64,000 bases of DNA from Burhinus oedicnemus (GCA_008921705.1 VFFE01007257.1:1212324-1276323), one strand, 5' to 3'; shown: positions 1-12,970, counted from the stretch's first letter. Numbers and translations: made by a program. The notes: generated by a model from the letters alone, not told the origin.

Positions 1-1315
1 ACCATAAAATAACCAAAAGGTGTGCTTTTCCACCGAGGCTGTGTTAAATGCGGTGTCGCGCTTGCCCGTGGGTAAACAGGAGGTCCTCGACATACCAGGC
101 ATCCGCATAAAGCGGGGGAAGAGCTGGGGAAGCTTCCACTGGAAGTTGTAAGAAGTGGAGGATTAATTTTCCCTATTGTCCGTGGAGATGAGAGACTGGG
201 AAGTTGGCATCTGTCATTTAGACCCTTTTGGTTTGGGTTTTTTTTTTGGCCTTCTTCATCAACAGTTGCAGCTGCAGAAAGCGGGTACGGTGGCAGTGCC
301 GTGGGGAGGCTGAGCCGGGTGCGCATGTGTGCGCTTGCACTGCTCGCAGGAGCTTTCCCAGCTGAAGTCCTTGAGCTTTGAGGGAATGCTGCAAACAGAG
401 ATGACTTAAATATTTGGCAGCAGCTAGGGTAGGTTATCTTTGTCTTTATAAAAAAAAAAAAAAAACACCATGTTATGCAAGCAGGTTTTATTGTATTTAT
501 GGGTATTTATTATTTCTTTATTTAGGTGATAAAATAATCTTGTTGGAACCAACAGGAATGTAAATTTAACATTTCATGCTATATGTGAATTAAATGACAG
601 CATTTCTCGCGTAAGTTCTAAAAGCACATGAAAAAAACCCTTCTTATATTTGCACATCCTGTGGTAATTAGCACATGAATATTTTCCATTTTTAGTCTTT
701 GAAAAAATACTTTTATACTGGTTAAAACAAGTGCATATTTCTCCAGCGACCTCCCCAGTATGATTGCTGTTCTTAAATATTTGTATGCACGTTTGTACGT
801 ATGTTTGTTGTGCCTGTTAGTTCAGTTTTGTAGAACAAATGGAGAAAACGAAAATATAGATTTTTAACCACAACAAGGTTCCCTGCAGACAGGATTTTTT
901 GTACTGCTGTAGAAATGCAGCAGCTCGGAGGAAGAGCACAGCATGTAATTCTACATACATCACAGCCCTTTTTTATTACTCTTACCACACTAGCTGAATG
1001 GAGAATTACAAAACCTGTCTCCCTGATTCTTTAAAGAGTTTAAAGAGAGGCTTAACTTTAGGCATACAGGTAACTTCAAAGGAAATTAAGTGAAAATAGA
1101 AGATGCGAGTAGTCCATGACGGATGCGTTAGAGAGAATGAGCTACATGAAACTTGATCCAGAAGTTCTGGAATTACGTTAATTGACCTTGGTGAGCTAAA
1201 CAAAAGCTCATTGGAAATTATGTTCGGAATTTAAACCTAAGACTTTTACAAAATAAAACCCAGTGTAATGGATATTCATATTATTGCGTATCCACTGAGT
1301 TTTCTATAGGCAAAG
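1..1315. other. Non-coding stretch, no gene recognised
   Basis: I see no recognisable gene, RNA or mobile element here. The sequence holds a short T tract (238-247) and a 16-base A tract (450-465). Open frames on the minus strand at 773-988 and 1006-1203 are short and show no recognisable domain. The A tract is not preceded by anything that looks like a processed transcript, so I read it as a simple homopolymer. Confidence 0.7.
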
Positions 1316-1390
1316 AGTGAAATCCCGGCACTGCGGAAGGGAGTGGGAGTGTTGCCATTGATTTCACTATGCCAGAATTTTGCCCAAAAC
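1316..1390. repeat. Degenerate copy of an old palindromic interspersed repeat
   Basis: The sequence reads 'gtgaaatcccggcactg ... gttgccattgatttcact ... ttttgcccaaaac'. This resembles the old sauropsid repeat whose two halves carry a 'gaaatcc(t)ggc' edge and a 'cattgacttcaatg' core. Similar traces occur at 5322, 24461, 38368 and 60765. The family assignment is from memory of the motif, not from a library search, and the copy is heavily mutated. Confidence 0.4.
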
Positions 1391-4300
1391 ACTTACACTT
1401 CCTCTGGCTCTGAGGGTTTTTTATTAACTCTGACATCGTCTTCTGCATCTATGCTGTCGCATTGCATGGGGTGTAAAAGCATTTTAAAATTAACAATGGA
1501 CTTGAGCTGCAGAGCACGGCTCATTGATCAAACCGCTGAATCCATCTCGACAAAGTTTGATTAGATGTTTGATTCAAGCCTACCGTATAGACACATCTCT
1601 TTGTACGTTCACAATTTTGTTGGCACACCTGTTGTGGGCTGGTTGGGAAATTTTGTGCACGTAGCAAATCCCGGTCTAGTGGGGCAAACTAAACATCGAT
1701 TTTTGTTTCACCGCGTCGGAGCAAGCTATGTCAACTACTGCACATCACTTTGTGATCATGCTAAAGCCGCTCCGACAAAAAGCCACCTCAGCAAGCTGTC
1801 ATTTTAATGTTTTATCCATTTTCTTTTTGTGTACGTTCGCTCCACATTTCAGTGAAGCCTCATCTCTCCTGCCCACCGCCATAGGCTATGAGTCTGCAGC
1901 GAAACTCTGTCTCCAGCATGTCACATATAATGAAACAGGAAAATTCCACCCAAAACATTCTGGTCACCGGCTTTCATACTGAAATCCCCTCCTGGTCAGG
2001 AAGAGAAGCAGACAAACAAGACGGTGGTAGGTGACACCTGCACAGGGACAATGCTAGACCTCTTGCAGCCAAGAGCATTATCCTCCTAGTTTGCTGAAGG
2101 ACAGGGGACACCATCCCCATGCGGTGGCTGCAGTGGGAACCCCTACGTGCCACACTACCGCAGCCACGTGTGGGATGCCTGTGTCCATTTATCACTTCAA
2201 GCTAAACTAAACAGCTATATTGTAATACTGCAAATTAGAGACCTTCTATATCATAATTTCAAAGCACTTAAGCTTGTGTTATCTTCTAGCTCTTTATTCA
2301 TCTAACTAGTTAAGAATTTGAAGACCTAATCTAGTTGCCATTAAGACAGAAGAGAATTTCTTTCTCTGTGGAGTGTTTATACCTCAGGAAGCCAAAACCT
2401 TTGGTGTCTGCCTTAGACATTTATATGTTACAAGCATTAACAGCTCAACCCTATAGATTCTTCTCCATCAGTGGGGAAGTTTTATTCTTATCCCCACGTT
2501 ACAGGATGAAATCTCTTATTCAGTTAAATATGTGAGGATGTGCCAGTTTCAACAGAGCTGGTGGAATCTTTCCAGGATGGACTAAGTTTGCCAAAAGTGC
2601 AATTTGAAGTGGAAAACTATTTGCAAATTCAGGTTGAATGTAATGAAGAGTTTTGTCAGAAAGAAAATCAGGGGAATTTCTTTTCTCAAGAAAGTTTAAA
2701 TGTTTCATTTTGGTATTTTCAAAATAAACTATGTCATTTTGACCTTTCTTAAACCACTTCCTTTTCAAAGGTAACCTTTTTGGTTCATTGTTATTTTGCA
2801 AGTAATACAATAAATAGAATATTAGACTCCTCAGAAAGAGATCAAATTATTACTTCTTTAAGTTTCATTTTGATGTTTTAAAATGGAGGTTTTTCTCAGC
2901 TGGAACTGTTTGTTGTTTAAATTTTGGGTTAAAAACAATACGAAAACTTCCACTGTAGATCAATCAAGTGGATCTGAGTTAATCCAAAGTGAAACTTTTG
3001 GGATGTTTTTATGTCTGTTCCACTAAAACATTGTGTTTTGGGTTCAACCCCACCTGAATAATTTTTTCAGTTTGCCGTTCAGCCACCAAACCGAAGGGAA
3101 CACGTTCGTACAGCTCCGACTCCAACAGCTTAACAGCCCTATTGTTTTCAGTTGACTCCTGTGAAACTACCTGTGCTGGGAGTCAGCCACGTGGCTTTGA
3201 GTCTCCCTGAACTGATGCCTAAACAAACTATGGGAAGTCAAACGGGGTGACGGGCACAGCCCCGGCGTCCTGGCTGGCCCTTTTGACGCTCTTGAGTTCA
3301 AGACCCTTTTTCTGCTCCAGGTTTGCCGAGCTCTCTCCAACGCATCGGGCTTACAAAGGAAGGATGGGGGCTGAAAAGGGGAATTATTTTCTTTGCAGCT
3401 CTTTGGTGCTTATGACCCAAACTGGGGAAGTGTGTAAGGTGGGCAGCAAAGGAAAGAAATGCCTGGGTGAATCTGAAACTGAGATCTGGGCTAAAATTTT
3501 CAGTGGTTCTTATATTAGCCTGAAATGTGCTTCTCCCTCTTATGAGCATAATGTCTTTTAAATAAATACCCAGATAGCTTCCATTAGTTACCAAGAGTTT
3601 TCCCATCTTCTGTTAATAGCTCCTTCTAATAAGGCAAAGTAAATGATAAAATAAAAATGAGTTGGAATAATTCTGCAAAGACGACGTTAGCCAATTAGTC
3701 TGGTAAGGGAACAGTGGGAACAACAAAGACATAAACATATACCTCTAAATAGCATAATAGACTTTTAAGTTTTAAACTGTACACATGAAAAAGAAAAAAA
3801 AGATTCCAACCAGCCGACAGAGAGGGAAATATGAGCCAAAGGGTGCTTACTACACACCAAAATATTTTCCACCAAACTAAGTTTTATTAACTTCCCAATG
3901 CCATGTGATATCTATCTGCAGCTCACTCGTCCTGCCTTAATTTGCTGCCGTGTGTGACAAGTTGTAGTCTGATCTAGCCTGACACGCCATGGTACGCGCA
4001 GTGCACATATAGCATGATAAGACAGTTGAAAACCAAAGACAAACAGCCCCAAAGAGAGAGTTAAATAGCACGATCCAGCAGGGGCCTGCGTCCAGCCGAG
4101 GCAGAGATGTGAAATGGCACACCTTCCCCTTGCAAGTAAATAAATACTGATCGCGTGCTATAGCTGGGAGCAAACAAAATAATTCAGTCCAGTGTTCCCA
4201 TGGATTACTTTGTTTCTTTTCCTCCCTGTATACTAGTTAACGTTCTTCGTAATGGCATCTTTTTTATCGATGTGTAGTGAAAAACGGGGTGTCGTGGCCC

Positions 4301-5321
4301 CGTAGACCCCACTGAAATGAGGAGGGTGGAATTGCTTGCTGCCCACTGGAGAAAGAGATGAACCCTGTTGTAACGCGATGCTCTGTGAGTGAAAAGCTTC
4401 TCTTCCTTATTATGTTGGTAAAAGCAGCAGTAATTCAACTAGCTTCATTTCTGGCCAACTTTGGGTTCCCCTTCTTAAAGACACAAAATATTTCTGGGCT
4501 GTAACTAAAGGAGGTTCATTGCCCAGGTTTCCTCCGGTGAAGGGGATGAGCTCTTCAGTGTCTGCAGGTTCAGGAAGAAGCTCCTGCCTGGTTGCAGTAA
4601 TGCCGGTTGCATTCAAATTACTCAAAGTTTGGCAGGAAACAGGTGACCCTTTGTAATTTAGTGAATGAAGGCATTGGTAATTGAGAGAATGAGCTCATGT
4701 TGAAGGGATCGTTATAAAACACAACAAAAGTATATCTGCTTTGCTCCTTATATCTCAGGTGTCATCTGAGGTGTTTCTGGGGGTCCTAGGATCCAGAGTT
4801 TTGGGGCATTACACAGGTCTGATTTTCACACCTAGAAAACTAACACCCACTAACATAATGCCAGAGCTTTTTATCCCCTATATTTGGGCCACAAAAGAAT
4901 ACAAAAATCCAGGTAAATATGAGAGTAATTTGTAATGAATTCTTCAGTGCTTTGTTTTATAAAGACTCCGGTGGTTTGACCCAGTGAAAGCTACCTTCAT
5001 TTCAGTCCCTTTGGCCTCAGCATGTGAGGGTCTAGCTAAGAAACTGGGAATTTGCATGGTTATTCAAGTTTATCTTAACATGTTCTTAAGGCTGTGTCTG
5101 TAGCGTTGAACTGCGTTGCTCTGAGTAGCTGGGATGATGAACTGGGCAAGTGCTGCGTCTGGTTAGTGTTTCTACAGACTGTGCAGGACGATCACTCATC
5201 TGGAAAAAACCACTTTCCACTCTACGTGAGCATCAGTGGAAATGCTGAGCATGTTCAGTGCTGTTCTCTTTTTATCATAGAAAAGCGACATTCTCTATGG
5301 ACCTGCTCCAAAGCCTGATCG
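1391..5321. other. Non-coding stretch, no gene recognised
   Basis: AT-rich DNA without a recognisable gene. The longest open frames (plus 3247-3561, minus 3298-3606) overlap each other on opposite strands and match no family I know. A string resembling a tRNA B box occurs near 3040, but no A box or cloverleaf can be drawn around it. Confidence 0.7.
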
Positions 5322-5372
5322 TGTCAATGAAAGGCCTCCTATTGACTTCAGTGTGACTTGGAGTGGTTCCTA
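5322..5372. repeat. Possible fragment of the palindromic interspersed repeat
   Basis: The string 'aaaggcctcctattgacttcagtg' (5330-5353) carries the GGCC edge and the 'attgacttcagtg' core seen in the better copy at 60765. Only one arm is visible, so the assignment is weak. Confidence 0.35.
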
Positions 5373-5515
5373 AAATTGGGAACAAAGCAGCAGACTTCAT
5401 AAATCTTCTGATGTGGTCCTTAAAGCAAGAATTCAGACCACATGGGGCAAAGGTTTGTGATTAGAAAGAAGATTTGGCCTCTCTTTCTTCCTGAACTGAA
5501 CCATTCAGGTCTTAC

Positions 5516-5556
5516 TTTCTCAAAGAATGAATCTCAAAGATTCATTCTTTGAGAAA
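5516..5556. repeat. Perfect 19-bp inverted repeat with a 3-nt loop
   Basis: The left arm TTTCTCAAAGAATGAATCT (5516-5534) is followed by a CAA loop (5535-5537) and an exact reverse complement (5538-5556). There is no mismatch in 19 pairs. As RNA or single-stranded DNA it would fold into a tight hairpin. It is shorter than a typical pre-microRNA stem (about 30 bp or more), and pairing stops on both sides of the arms. It has no visible relation to a transposon end. A local template-switch mutation is one plausible origin. Confidence 0.9.
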
Positions 5557-8500
5557 AATCATATGCCAGTCAGCACGGGGGATAGTCAGGCTGTTAAATG
5601 CTACATTATGCCTTTTACTTCTCATTATGGTGTGAGATTTGATTAAGGCAGTCAGTGACCCTGTGCTTAGGAACAGAAGAGAAAAAAGGAAAAAAACCCC
5701 AATGGAGCCATAGGGCTAAAACATGTTGCTGAGAAGTGAAATGATTGAAAGTGTGGAGGAGAGAGGAATTATCACAGCACTGTTGGCACCAAAGTGGTAT
5801 TGAGAGGCTTCAAACTGCCATAAAGCATGTGCTGGCACTATTTCATCCTACACCTTTACCATGATGCAGACCCTGTTTCTATAGGAGAGCTTCCCGGCAT
5901 GAGAGAAGAGCTGCACAGCGATGCCCATGTTCCGAAAAAGCAGGCAATGCTCACCAGCAGCTGCTGCCCTCTGCAATCCCTTGCCTGGTGACGGCTACTT
6001 TCCTAGACCTTTAATGGGAGGTTTTTAAAGGTACTTAGGAAATTATCCGGAGTTGAACCTCTATGTCCCTTTGTGCCATTGACAGAAACCCACTTTTATT
6101 TCCTTTCCTAGCGGATATGACCTTTCCTTCTCTCCCCTTAGACCTGCTGCGTGTCCTCCATAACTTCGTGCTGCGCCTGGCTATGTTAAAACACATTGGG
6201 AGGGGAAAGCCTGCTCACTGTACAGCTCTTTTGTCACGATTCTTTCAGCATTTGACCCATGAGGGTAGTTTGGCTTTATCACTCCCTAAGTGCACCGTAG
6301 GTGCCTGATTTGCAAGGCACATAATGTGAACCATCACGTTATGGTGTGGAACCTCTTTTCCACACTGCTCTATATATGTCATTCAACATTTTAATTTGAT
6401 TAGGAGTTTAATTTGCATGGTACTGTATGTATTCTTTTACTGGAATATATACAGTATGAAAGGTATGATGTAAGTTAATCCAAAGCTAAAGAGGCCAATA
6501 AAAGCTAGTTCCTTAAGGAGGGAGAAAAAAGAGCACAGCTCAATGGAAGAAAAGCTTGGTGGGAGTCCAGAGTCCTGACTCATTGTTAGCCTCAAGAGCG
6601 TCCTGACTAGCATCAACGTGTTCTGGAAGCAATGTGATTTTCCTACCGTATTAACGAAAAAATAATAAAATGTAATGCTAAAACAATAGGACATACCAGA
6701 AAGTTTCCACTGAGGAATGGGACTCTGTAATAAGCTCATGTCAGAATGATTTCCATCCTGTTCGCATAATCTGAGCGTGTGGCAAAGTGACACGACTTTG
6801 TGCCCACCGTGGAAAAGTGAGCAGCTCTTCTAGGTGCTTAAACTCTTTCTTCAATACCAAGTGCTTCAGAAAGCTAGGAAACAGAATATGAAATATTTTT
6901 CTATTCATGGGAGCCACCCAGTCAAGAGGGACCACTAGGAATGTACTGTATAGCTGCAGAGAAGCATAAAGCCCTCATGGACATCTGAAAAATGCCCCAA
7001 TGGCTTTCTACCCATGTCTCTCCATAACTATAATCTCAAAAATGTATACAATTTGGAAGTGACGGTGTCCTGGAAGCTCAGCTGGTGTGACCTCACAGTT
7101 ATCTTTTACTTGATCCTGTGAAATAAATTATATGCAGCAAATCCCAACTGCAGATAAATTCTTCTCCATCTGTTTTCCTATAAGAGAAAAAAAAAAAAAA
7201 AAGAATTACTTTCATGCAACAATTGCACAAGCAAGTCATAAGCTTAAAGATGAGGGAGAAGAAAGTTAGAATGTTTTCTGGTTTAATGCCAAAGATTTTT
7301 AAGATAAAAATTCTCTGAAAGTAACTGCAATAAACCAATGACTGTTGAGCTTAAACGAACCTCAATTTAAGTTAAATTCAATTTCACTTAAATATTTCTT
7401 AGGAGAAAAGAAAACAGAAATGCAGGAAAACAAAATCTTTATGTCTTAATTGTCATCTTTTTCCCACAATATCTCCTAAGCTGAAATGAGGTCATCCAGA
7501 TTCTAGTAACAAGTCCAAGTACAGTGCAAAATGTATTTCAAGGCAGAACGAGAGTTCACATCTCAAAAGCAGAGGGTTTAACAAAAATATAAAACTGCAT
7601 GAGGGAGAAAGAACTTAATGCCTAGGGAAGTATAGTTTTACCTGTCAGGAATAAAAAAGTTGGTCGGCATCCACTGCATAGACATAAACGAATCTCAGCA
7701 AGGGCTGCACGCGAGCAAACCGCTAAAGCCTGATCAAATACAGTCTAAACTGAGCAGAAAAGTTCCCAAATCAGAGTTGTTCTTTCTTTTTAAGGAAAAT
7801 TTTGCTACGTTTAAAAATAAAACAGGTACAATCTTGTAATTGTGTGAATCTAGAATGTTTGTAGTAAAAGTGACAGAATGTACTTACACAGTTACAATTA
7901 TAGTTTGCGTTCACTTAGATGTCTTGCATGGACAGTCCATGAAGAGAATACGATGAGGCGCTATGAATAATAGCCTGAATAAATAGGGAAGTTGTAGAAG
8001 TAATGCTGACGAAAAATAAACATTCTTGTTGGGAAAAGGAGAGTGACAGTAAGAATTAAAATGATCCAGTGTTTCAGGAATACAAGTGAATGAACACGTA
8101 CTGCAAACATTGTATATGAGTATCTGAGAAATCTAGAGGGCGTCTAAAAAAATAGTAATTAAGGGCTTGATGGTTACAGCTGCCCCTCTTTAATCACAGC
8201 AAGTTTATCTAGGACTTTGTAGGCAGTGAAGATTTTTTCCGCTGTCATATTTGTTGTGTTTTCAGTCTCTGTTAAATGTCTATCAGAAGTGCTCTAACCC
8301 CACTCAAAATCCCAAACCCAAGAACATATAAAGGAAAATAATCCAAACATCACATGTAACCATGAGCAGTTAGTCAGGCCATCCAAACAAAAGCAATCAG
8401 GCCAGATCCTTCGCTTTCCTCTCTGGAGACTCACGTACATCTGATAATAACCCACCACAAGCACTTTGAGGAAAGGGAAAAGAGGAGGAGCTTTGCGTTT

Positions 8501-9721
8501 TGACCCCATTCTAGAAAACAAGTTGTCTCTAGGTATTTTGGTTTGAGTGCATCAGCCGGTGACACCCAGATGTAAAAGCTCTCGTGACGAATATGAATTA
8601 CACCCAGAGATGAGCTGGAGCATCTGGCGCTACTTGCAATGTGTATGAACATCTCTGAAGGCTCTAGGAGCCCCACTCTGCAACCTCTGAAGTTTTCCTG
8701 CTGTCCTACAAGCCTATCTTCTAAATGGTTCCACGCTCGAGCCAGTATTGGAAAAGCCATTAAAAAATTGGATGAGGTTTTCTTGTGATGAGCCAGGCAA
8801 GACACCTCCAGCTGTTTATGACTCATGGGCACTGCGTCTCCACCGTGCTTGTGACTGCCATGCTCCCCAGCAGCAAGGGGTGCTACTGGCACCCGTTTCA
8901 TTTACCTGCAGCCCCAATTAAAGCGAGAAATCACAACTGTGTTACTGCAGAAAGTATTTAGGTGGCAGTTTTGAGAAAGCACTTGGCTATCTGTTGACAG
9001 TCTTGCACCAAGGACACTGACAAAAATTTCCCAGCGTTAATTGGTGTGGTGGCCACAGAGTGAGGAGCTGGGCACAGTCTGGGGACTTCACCTGGCAAAC
9101 ACTTTGCGGAGGTGGATAATCCCAACAAGCTGAGCAGGACTATTCACATGTGTGAAGTTAAACACATGCCTGCTTGCGGGATGAAGGGCTTTATGTATTC
9201 ATACCTCGCCTCCTTGAAAATCTAACTTTCATGTGCAAGTGCTTCGTTAATGTGGGTTTTTTCTGTGTGTGCTTTTCTGTGAGTAAATGTGTTTTGAATC
9301 TACCTGAAGTTGTCTTTTGCAAATGTGTTGGTTTCAGTTCATAAGAAAGTTGGTCCTGTGTGTACTCCTGGGCTTTTCTTTTGTTCATTGTCTTCTGTCA
9401 GAGGCTGACAGTACACTGACTGCAGTTTTCATGTGATCATTCTTGAAATTGCTTCATGCTTGGAGAAACGTGTAGGTGTTCTTTCTGTGTAATTTCTTTA
9501 AATAGTACGTGAAAACAGTATTGCAAGAATAAAAAAATGCACCACGAGATTCTGTTCCTTTTCTGCCATTTCAATCTTTCATTCATCTAATGATGTTGTT
9601 TTTACTCCCTATCTTTCAGCCCCCACTCTATATTAACAAATTCTTCCTTGATTTCATTGATTCTCCTTGCCCATGATGGCCTTTTTTAATAATTTATTCA
9701 ATATGTTTATTCTTCTGAAAG
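5557..9721. other. Non-coding stretch, no gene recognised
   Basis: No gene, RNA or clear mobile element is recognised. The block contains a 16-base A run (7187-7202). A small inverted repeat lies at 6344-6365 (arms GTGTGGAA and TTCCACAC, 6-nt spacer). The 156-codon minus-strand frame at 8431-8901 has no recognisable domain and I do not believe it is a gene. Confidence 0.65.
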
Positions 9722-9890
9722 TACAAGCTGCCAAGAGAGGTTGTGGAATTGTCATCATTGGCTCAACTAGACACCCATCTATTAGGGATTATTTAAGGAT
9801 AAGGAAATCAATCCTTCTGTGATTCAAGGGGAGGAGGGGATGGATTAAATGACCTGGTAGAATAGTCCCCTCTAATTCAAATTATTCTGG
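9722..9890 (+). mobile_element. Old CR1 LINE fragment, 3' end
   Basis: The sequence 'aagctgccaagagaggttgtggaa' corresponds to the CR1 ORF2 C-terminal segment (consensus like 'ggctgcccagagaggttgtggaatct'). It runs into a degraded 3' end with 'ggatggattaaatgacctggtagaatagtcccctctaattc', matching the CR1 end 'ggactagatgacctctcgaggtcccttccaactc'. The terminal octamers are reduced to 'aattattct'. The copy is strongly diverged and truncated, so it is an old insertion. The exact boundaries are approximate. Confidence 0.72.
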
Positions 9891-9984
9891 GTGGGTGGTT
9901 TTTTTGTTCTAAATTCTTTTTGATCTCAATTTCCTAATTTTTTTAGATAATGTTCTCTTGTGTTTGTGTTCTTTGAAAGTATGG

Positions 9985-10115
9985 AGAATTTGCATGAACC
10001 AATTTTTATTAGTTCCCTTGAGAATGTTAAAAACTTCAATTAGGTCACAGTGAAGTCTCTTTTCCAGAGTGAAATTCCTTAATCTTCCTTAATAACTTAA
10101 ATCTTTGAGAAGTGA
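9985..10115 (-). mobile_element. Probable old CR1 LINE fragment, internal 3' part
   Basis: Read on the plus strand, 'aacttcaattaggtcacagtgaagtctcttttcc' and the following 'attccttaatcttccttaataa' resemble the reverse complement of the CR1 ORF2 C-terminal segment (consensus like 'caattaggtctcctctcagtctcctcttctcc ... cccagttccttcagcctttcctcataa'). It lies about 100 bp from the CR1 end at 9890 but in the opposite orientation. The match is degenerate and needs a repeat-library alignment. Confidence 0.5.
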
Positions 10116-12292
10116 TGTTGTTCTGCAATGCATTTTTCCTCAAAAGTAATTATATGCCAGCTAAGTTGCTACATAATAGTCAGGGCTGTGTTGTGCTCTG
10201 AGTATAATCAGTCCTTGGGTTTTGTAGAGCCTATTAGCCCTGATGGGCTGGAAACACATGGCTGCCAGCACAGAGGTGCAGGCTGGGAGATAGGAATTTC
10301 CCGTTGCCAAGAAGCCAGCGTTTTCTATTTGCACAGGAACCTCTCGCACTGTAAACCGATATCCTGGCTCTATTTCTCAGTAGATCTGCTCAATTGTAGT
10401 TTTAGGATTATTTTAACAACAGTGGGCAAGGGAATCCATGAGGCAAATGTGAATTAACAGGCTGAGGAATGATGCAAGCTCTGCCTTTCGCTTCGTGCAT
10501 GTGTTACATCATCTTTGCCCTGTGTTTGCTATATTTTCCAGTAGAATGCATCAATCTGTTTAATACTGTAAGTAATCAAAAGCTGAAATACTTGTATTGA
10601 TCCACTGCAGTAGGAAGCCAGCGTCTCTCGAGCCTGGCAGAGATTCCCCTTCGTGGCTGCCCTTCTGCCCTTTCTTCCTTCACTGATGTCAGCTTCGGGG
10701 TCATTACCTAACCACTCTGAAACACTCCAACTTTCTGGAATTAAGGGAAAAGAGCCATCCAAATCCTCCTAAGCAGCTTTGAAAGTACTGCTTGCTTTGC
10801 AGTGGCGAGCACACCTAGTGCATCGCCAGGAGCAGGAGCAGCTCTGCTCGATTTCGTTTGCCTCTGTTTTCTGACAGTGAACCCAAAGTGCTCCTATGTC
10901 CACCTCCAAAGGGGTAAAAAGAGACACATTAGGCTAAAACAAAAATATAAATTTAGTGCCAAAACCGGTTGTTCCTTGAAGAGCTTTAATGTAACATCAA
11001 GAGCAGTTTTATCTCACCTGAAAGTACATGGTGAAGATTATGGTGGACTTCACGGTCCATATAGATTAAAAGTTTCCTGCCAGGTCTATTGTAAAGATTT
11101 GGATAATCTGTTTAGAAATCCACAAAAAAATGAGGACTGAAGATGGCAGGAAGAGAGGTGAGCTGCAGGGATCAGTAAGTGATCTAGTTTTCCCTTGCTT
11201 GTCTCGTGCACACTATATTCCTCTCTCTGGTCTACATGGTCTTAAAAAGTATGGACTGAGGCAAAAGGCTCATGGCCCAGACACTCCCCAACCTGAAAGA
11301 CTGCCATTAAGTAGTTTCTCTTGTTTTTTAATCCTCCTGTTTTATGAGTTCATTTCCTCCCCGAGTGTCTTCAAAATGTGTACCCACATCATGGACAATG
11401 AGCTGCAGATGTTTTGCAATTAGTAGTGTAGACGTCCCACTCAAACCATCAGGGTTTATAATATCTTTCCATCTCAGCTTGGTTGACACTCTTTGTGGGC
11501 ACAGGGCGATTCATGCTGAAGTTACCATGTTGATCAGCCTTGTCCTCATTCCACATACAGTAGATAAGGGTGGGTTGGTTTGGAGAAAAAAAAAAAGTTT
11601 GGTTACTTTCCTTAACCACTTCTGTTTGAAGGGTAAAATCAAGTGGGTTTTGTAAGGCAGCAAAAACCTGCTTCCGGCACCCACCCGTTCGCTGTCGCAG
11701 GTTCTCCTCCGGCCCTGCTTTCTCCTGATGCTTTGTGCCACTTCTGGAGCTTTGCCTCTGCTAGTAGTGGCACTTCTATAACTCAGTTTTCTGTTCGGTC
11801 ATGATGAGAAGTCCTGCTGTTCCAGACCTGCTTTTTTTTCTCAAGTAGCAATTCTTTAATCATTCTGTAATGATTACAGCGATGTTTTCCCTTGGCCCTA
11901 TGGGCATTATTTCGAGAGCAGGCACCGGCATGGCACTGACATTATGGATCTGCATGATTTTGGCAAGAAAAAAACCTTCAAATATTTCTCCTCACCATTT
12001 GCTTTATTTCCTGCAAGTCTCCATACGCCTCATTTCTGTTTTGTAATCTGAGGTCACATTTCTTCACACACATTCCGTTACAACTACCTGGATGTGGCAA
12101 AATCAGAATGCTCCCTGCCACCCTCAACAGAGCAGCCTGGTCACAGACACACAAGTGACATACCTTAGTTTTCTGTCCCCATTGGTCCCCCAAGAAGGAA
12201 AAGATATTGAGGGAGAGGATGGCACCAGAAGTATCTCAAAAGCACCATTTCTACAGCGTAGCAACTTCCACTGGTGCTGGACTGGGACTCTC
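10116..12292. other. Non-coding stretch, no gene recognised
   Basis: No gene recognised. Overlapping plus-strand frames at 10802-11140, 11130-11423 and 11344-11655 run one after another but in different phases. None has a recognisable domain, and I see no convincing splice-site pairs joining them. I treat them as chance frames. Confidence 0.65.
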
Positions 12293-12970
12293 AGAATCAT
12301 AGAATCATAGAATTGTTTAGGTTGGAAAAGACCTTTAAGATCATCTAGTCCAACCACTGACCCTACTCTACCAGGTCTGCCACTAAACCATGTCTCCAAG
12401 CACCACATCTACACGACTTTTAAACACATCTAGGGATGGTGACTCGACCACCTCCCTGGGCAGCCTGTTCCAATGTTTGATAACTCTTTCAGTGAAAGAT
12501 TTTTTTCCTAATGTCCAGCCTAAACTTCCCCTGGTGCAACTTGAACCTGTTTCCTCTTGTCCTATCGCCTGTTACTTGGGAGAAGAGATCAGCTCTTATC
12601 TCACTACAGCCTCCTTTCAGTTAGTTGTAGAGAGCAATAAGGTCTCCTCTCAGCCTTCTCTAGACTAAACAATCCTAATTCCTTCAGCCGCTCCTCATAA
12701 GACTTGTGCTCCAGGCCCCTCACCAGCTTTGTTGCCCTTCTCTGGACATGCTCCAGCACCTCAATGTCCCTCCTGTACTGTGGTGCCCAAAACTGAACAC
12801 AGTACTCAAGCTGCGGCCTCACCAGCGCTGAGTACAGGGGGATGATCACTTCCCTACTCCTGCTGGCCACACTATTCTTGATACAGGCCAAGATGCCATT
12901 GGCCTTCTTGGCTACCTGGGCACACTGCTGACTCATGTTTAGCCGGCTGTCCGCCATTCCTCTTCTGGGG
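12293..12970 (-). mobile_element. CR1 LINE, 5'-truncated copy with intact 3' end
   Basis: CR1 is a non-LTR retrotransposon of sauropsids, and most copies are truncated at the 5' end. On the minus strand the copy encodes the C-terminal part of the ORF2 reverse-transcriptase polyprotein. Visible motifs include '[20 protein letters not shown]', '[13 protein letters not shown]', '[20 protein letters not shown]' and 'LGLFSLEK'. Just after 'FSLEK' the frame is lost: a few bases are missing relative to the usual 'EKRRLRGDL', and the frame then stops at about 12604. Homology continues at nucleotide level through 'caggctgcccagggaggtgg' to the 3' tail, which ends in ATTCTATG-type octamers (plus strand 'cagaatcatagaatcatag', 12292-12310). 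The 5' breakpoint near 12970 is approximate. As usual for CR1 I see no obvious target-site duplication. The copy is dead but fairly young compared with those at 9.7 and 28.7 kb. Confidence 0.95.

Noticed and set aside
3036..3052. tRNA B-box-like 'gggttcaacccc'
   Set aside because: No A box at the right distance and no cloverleaf can be drawn from the surrounding bases.
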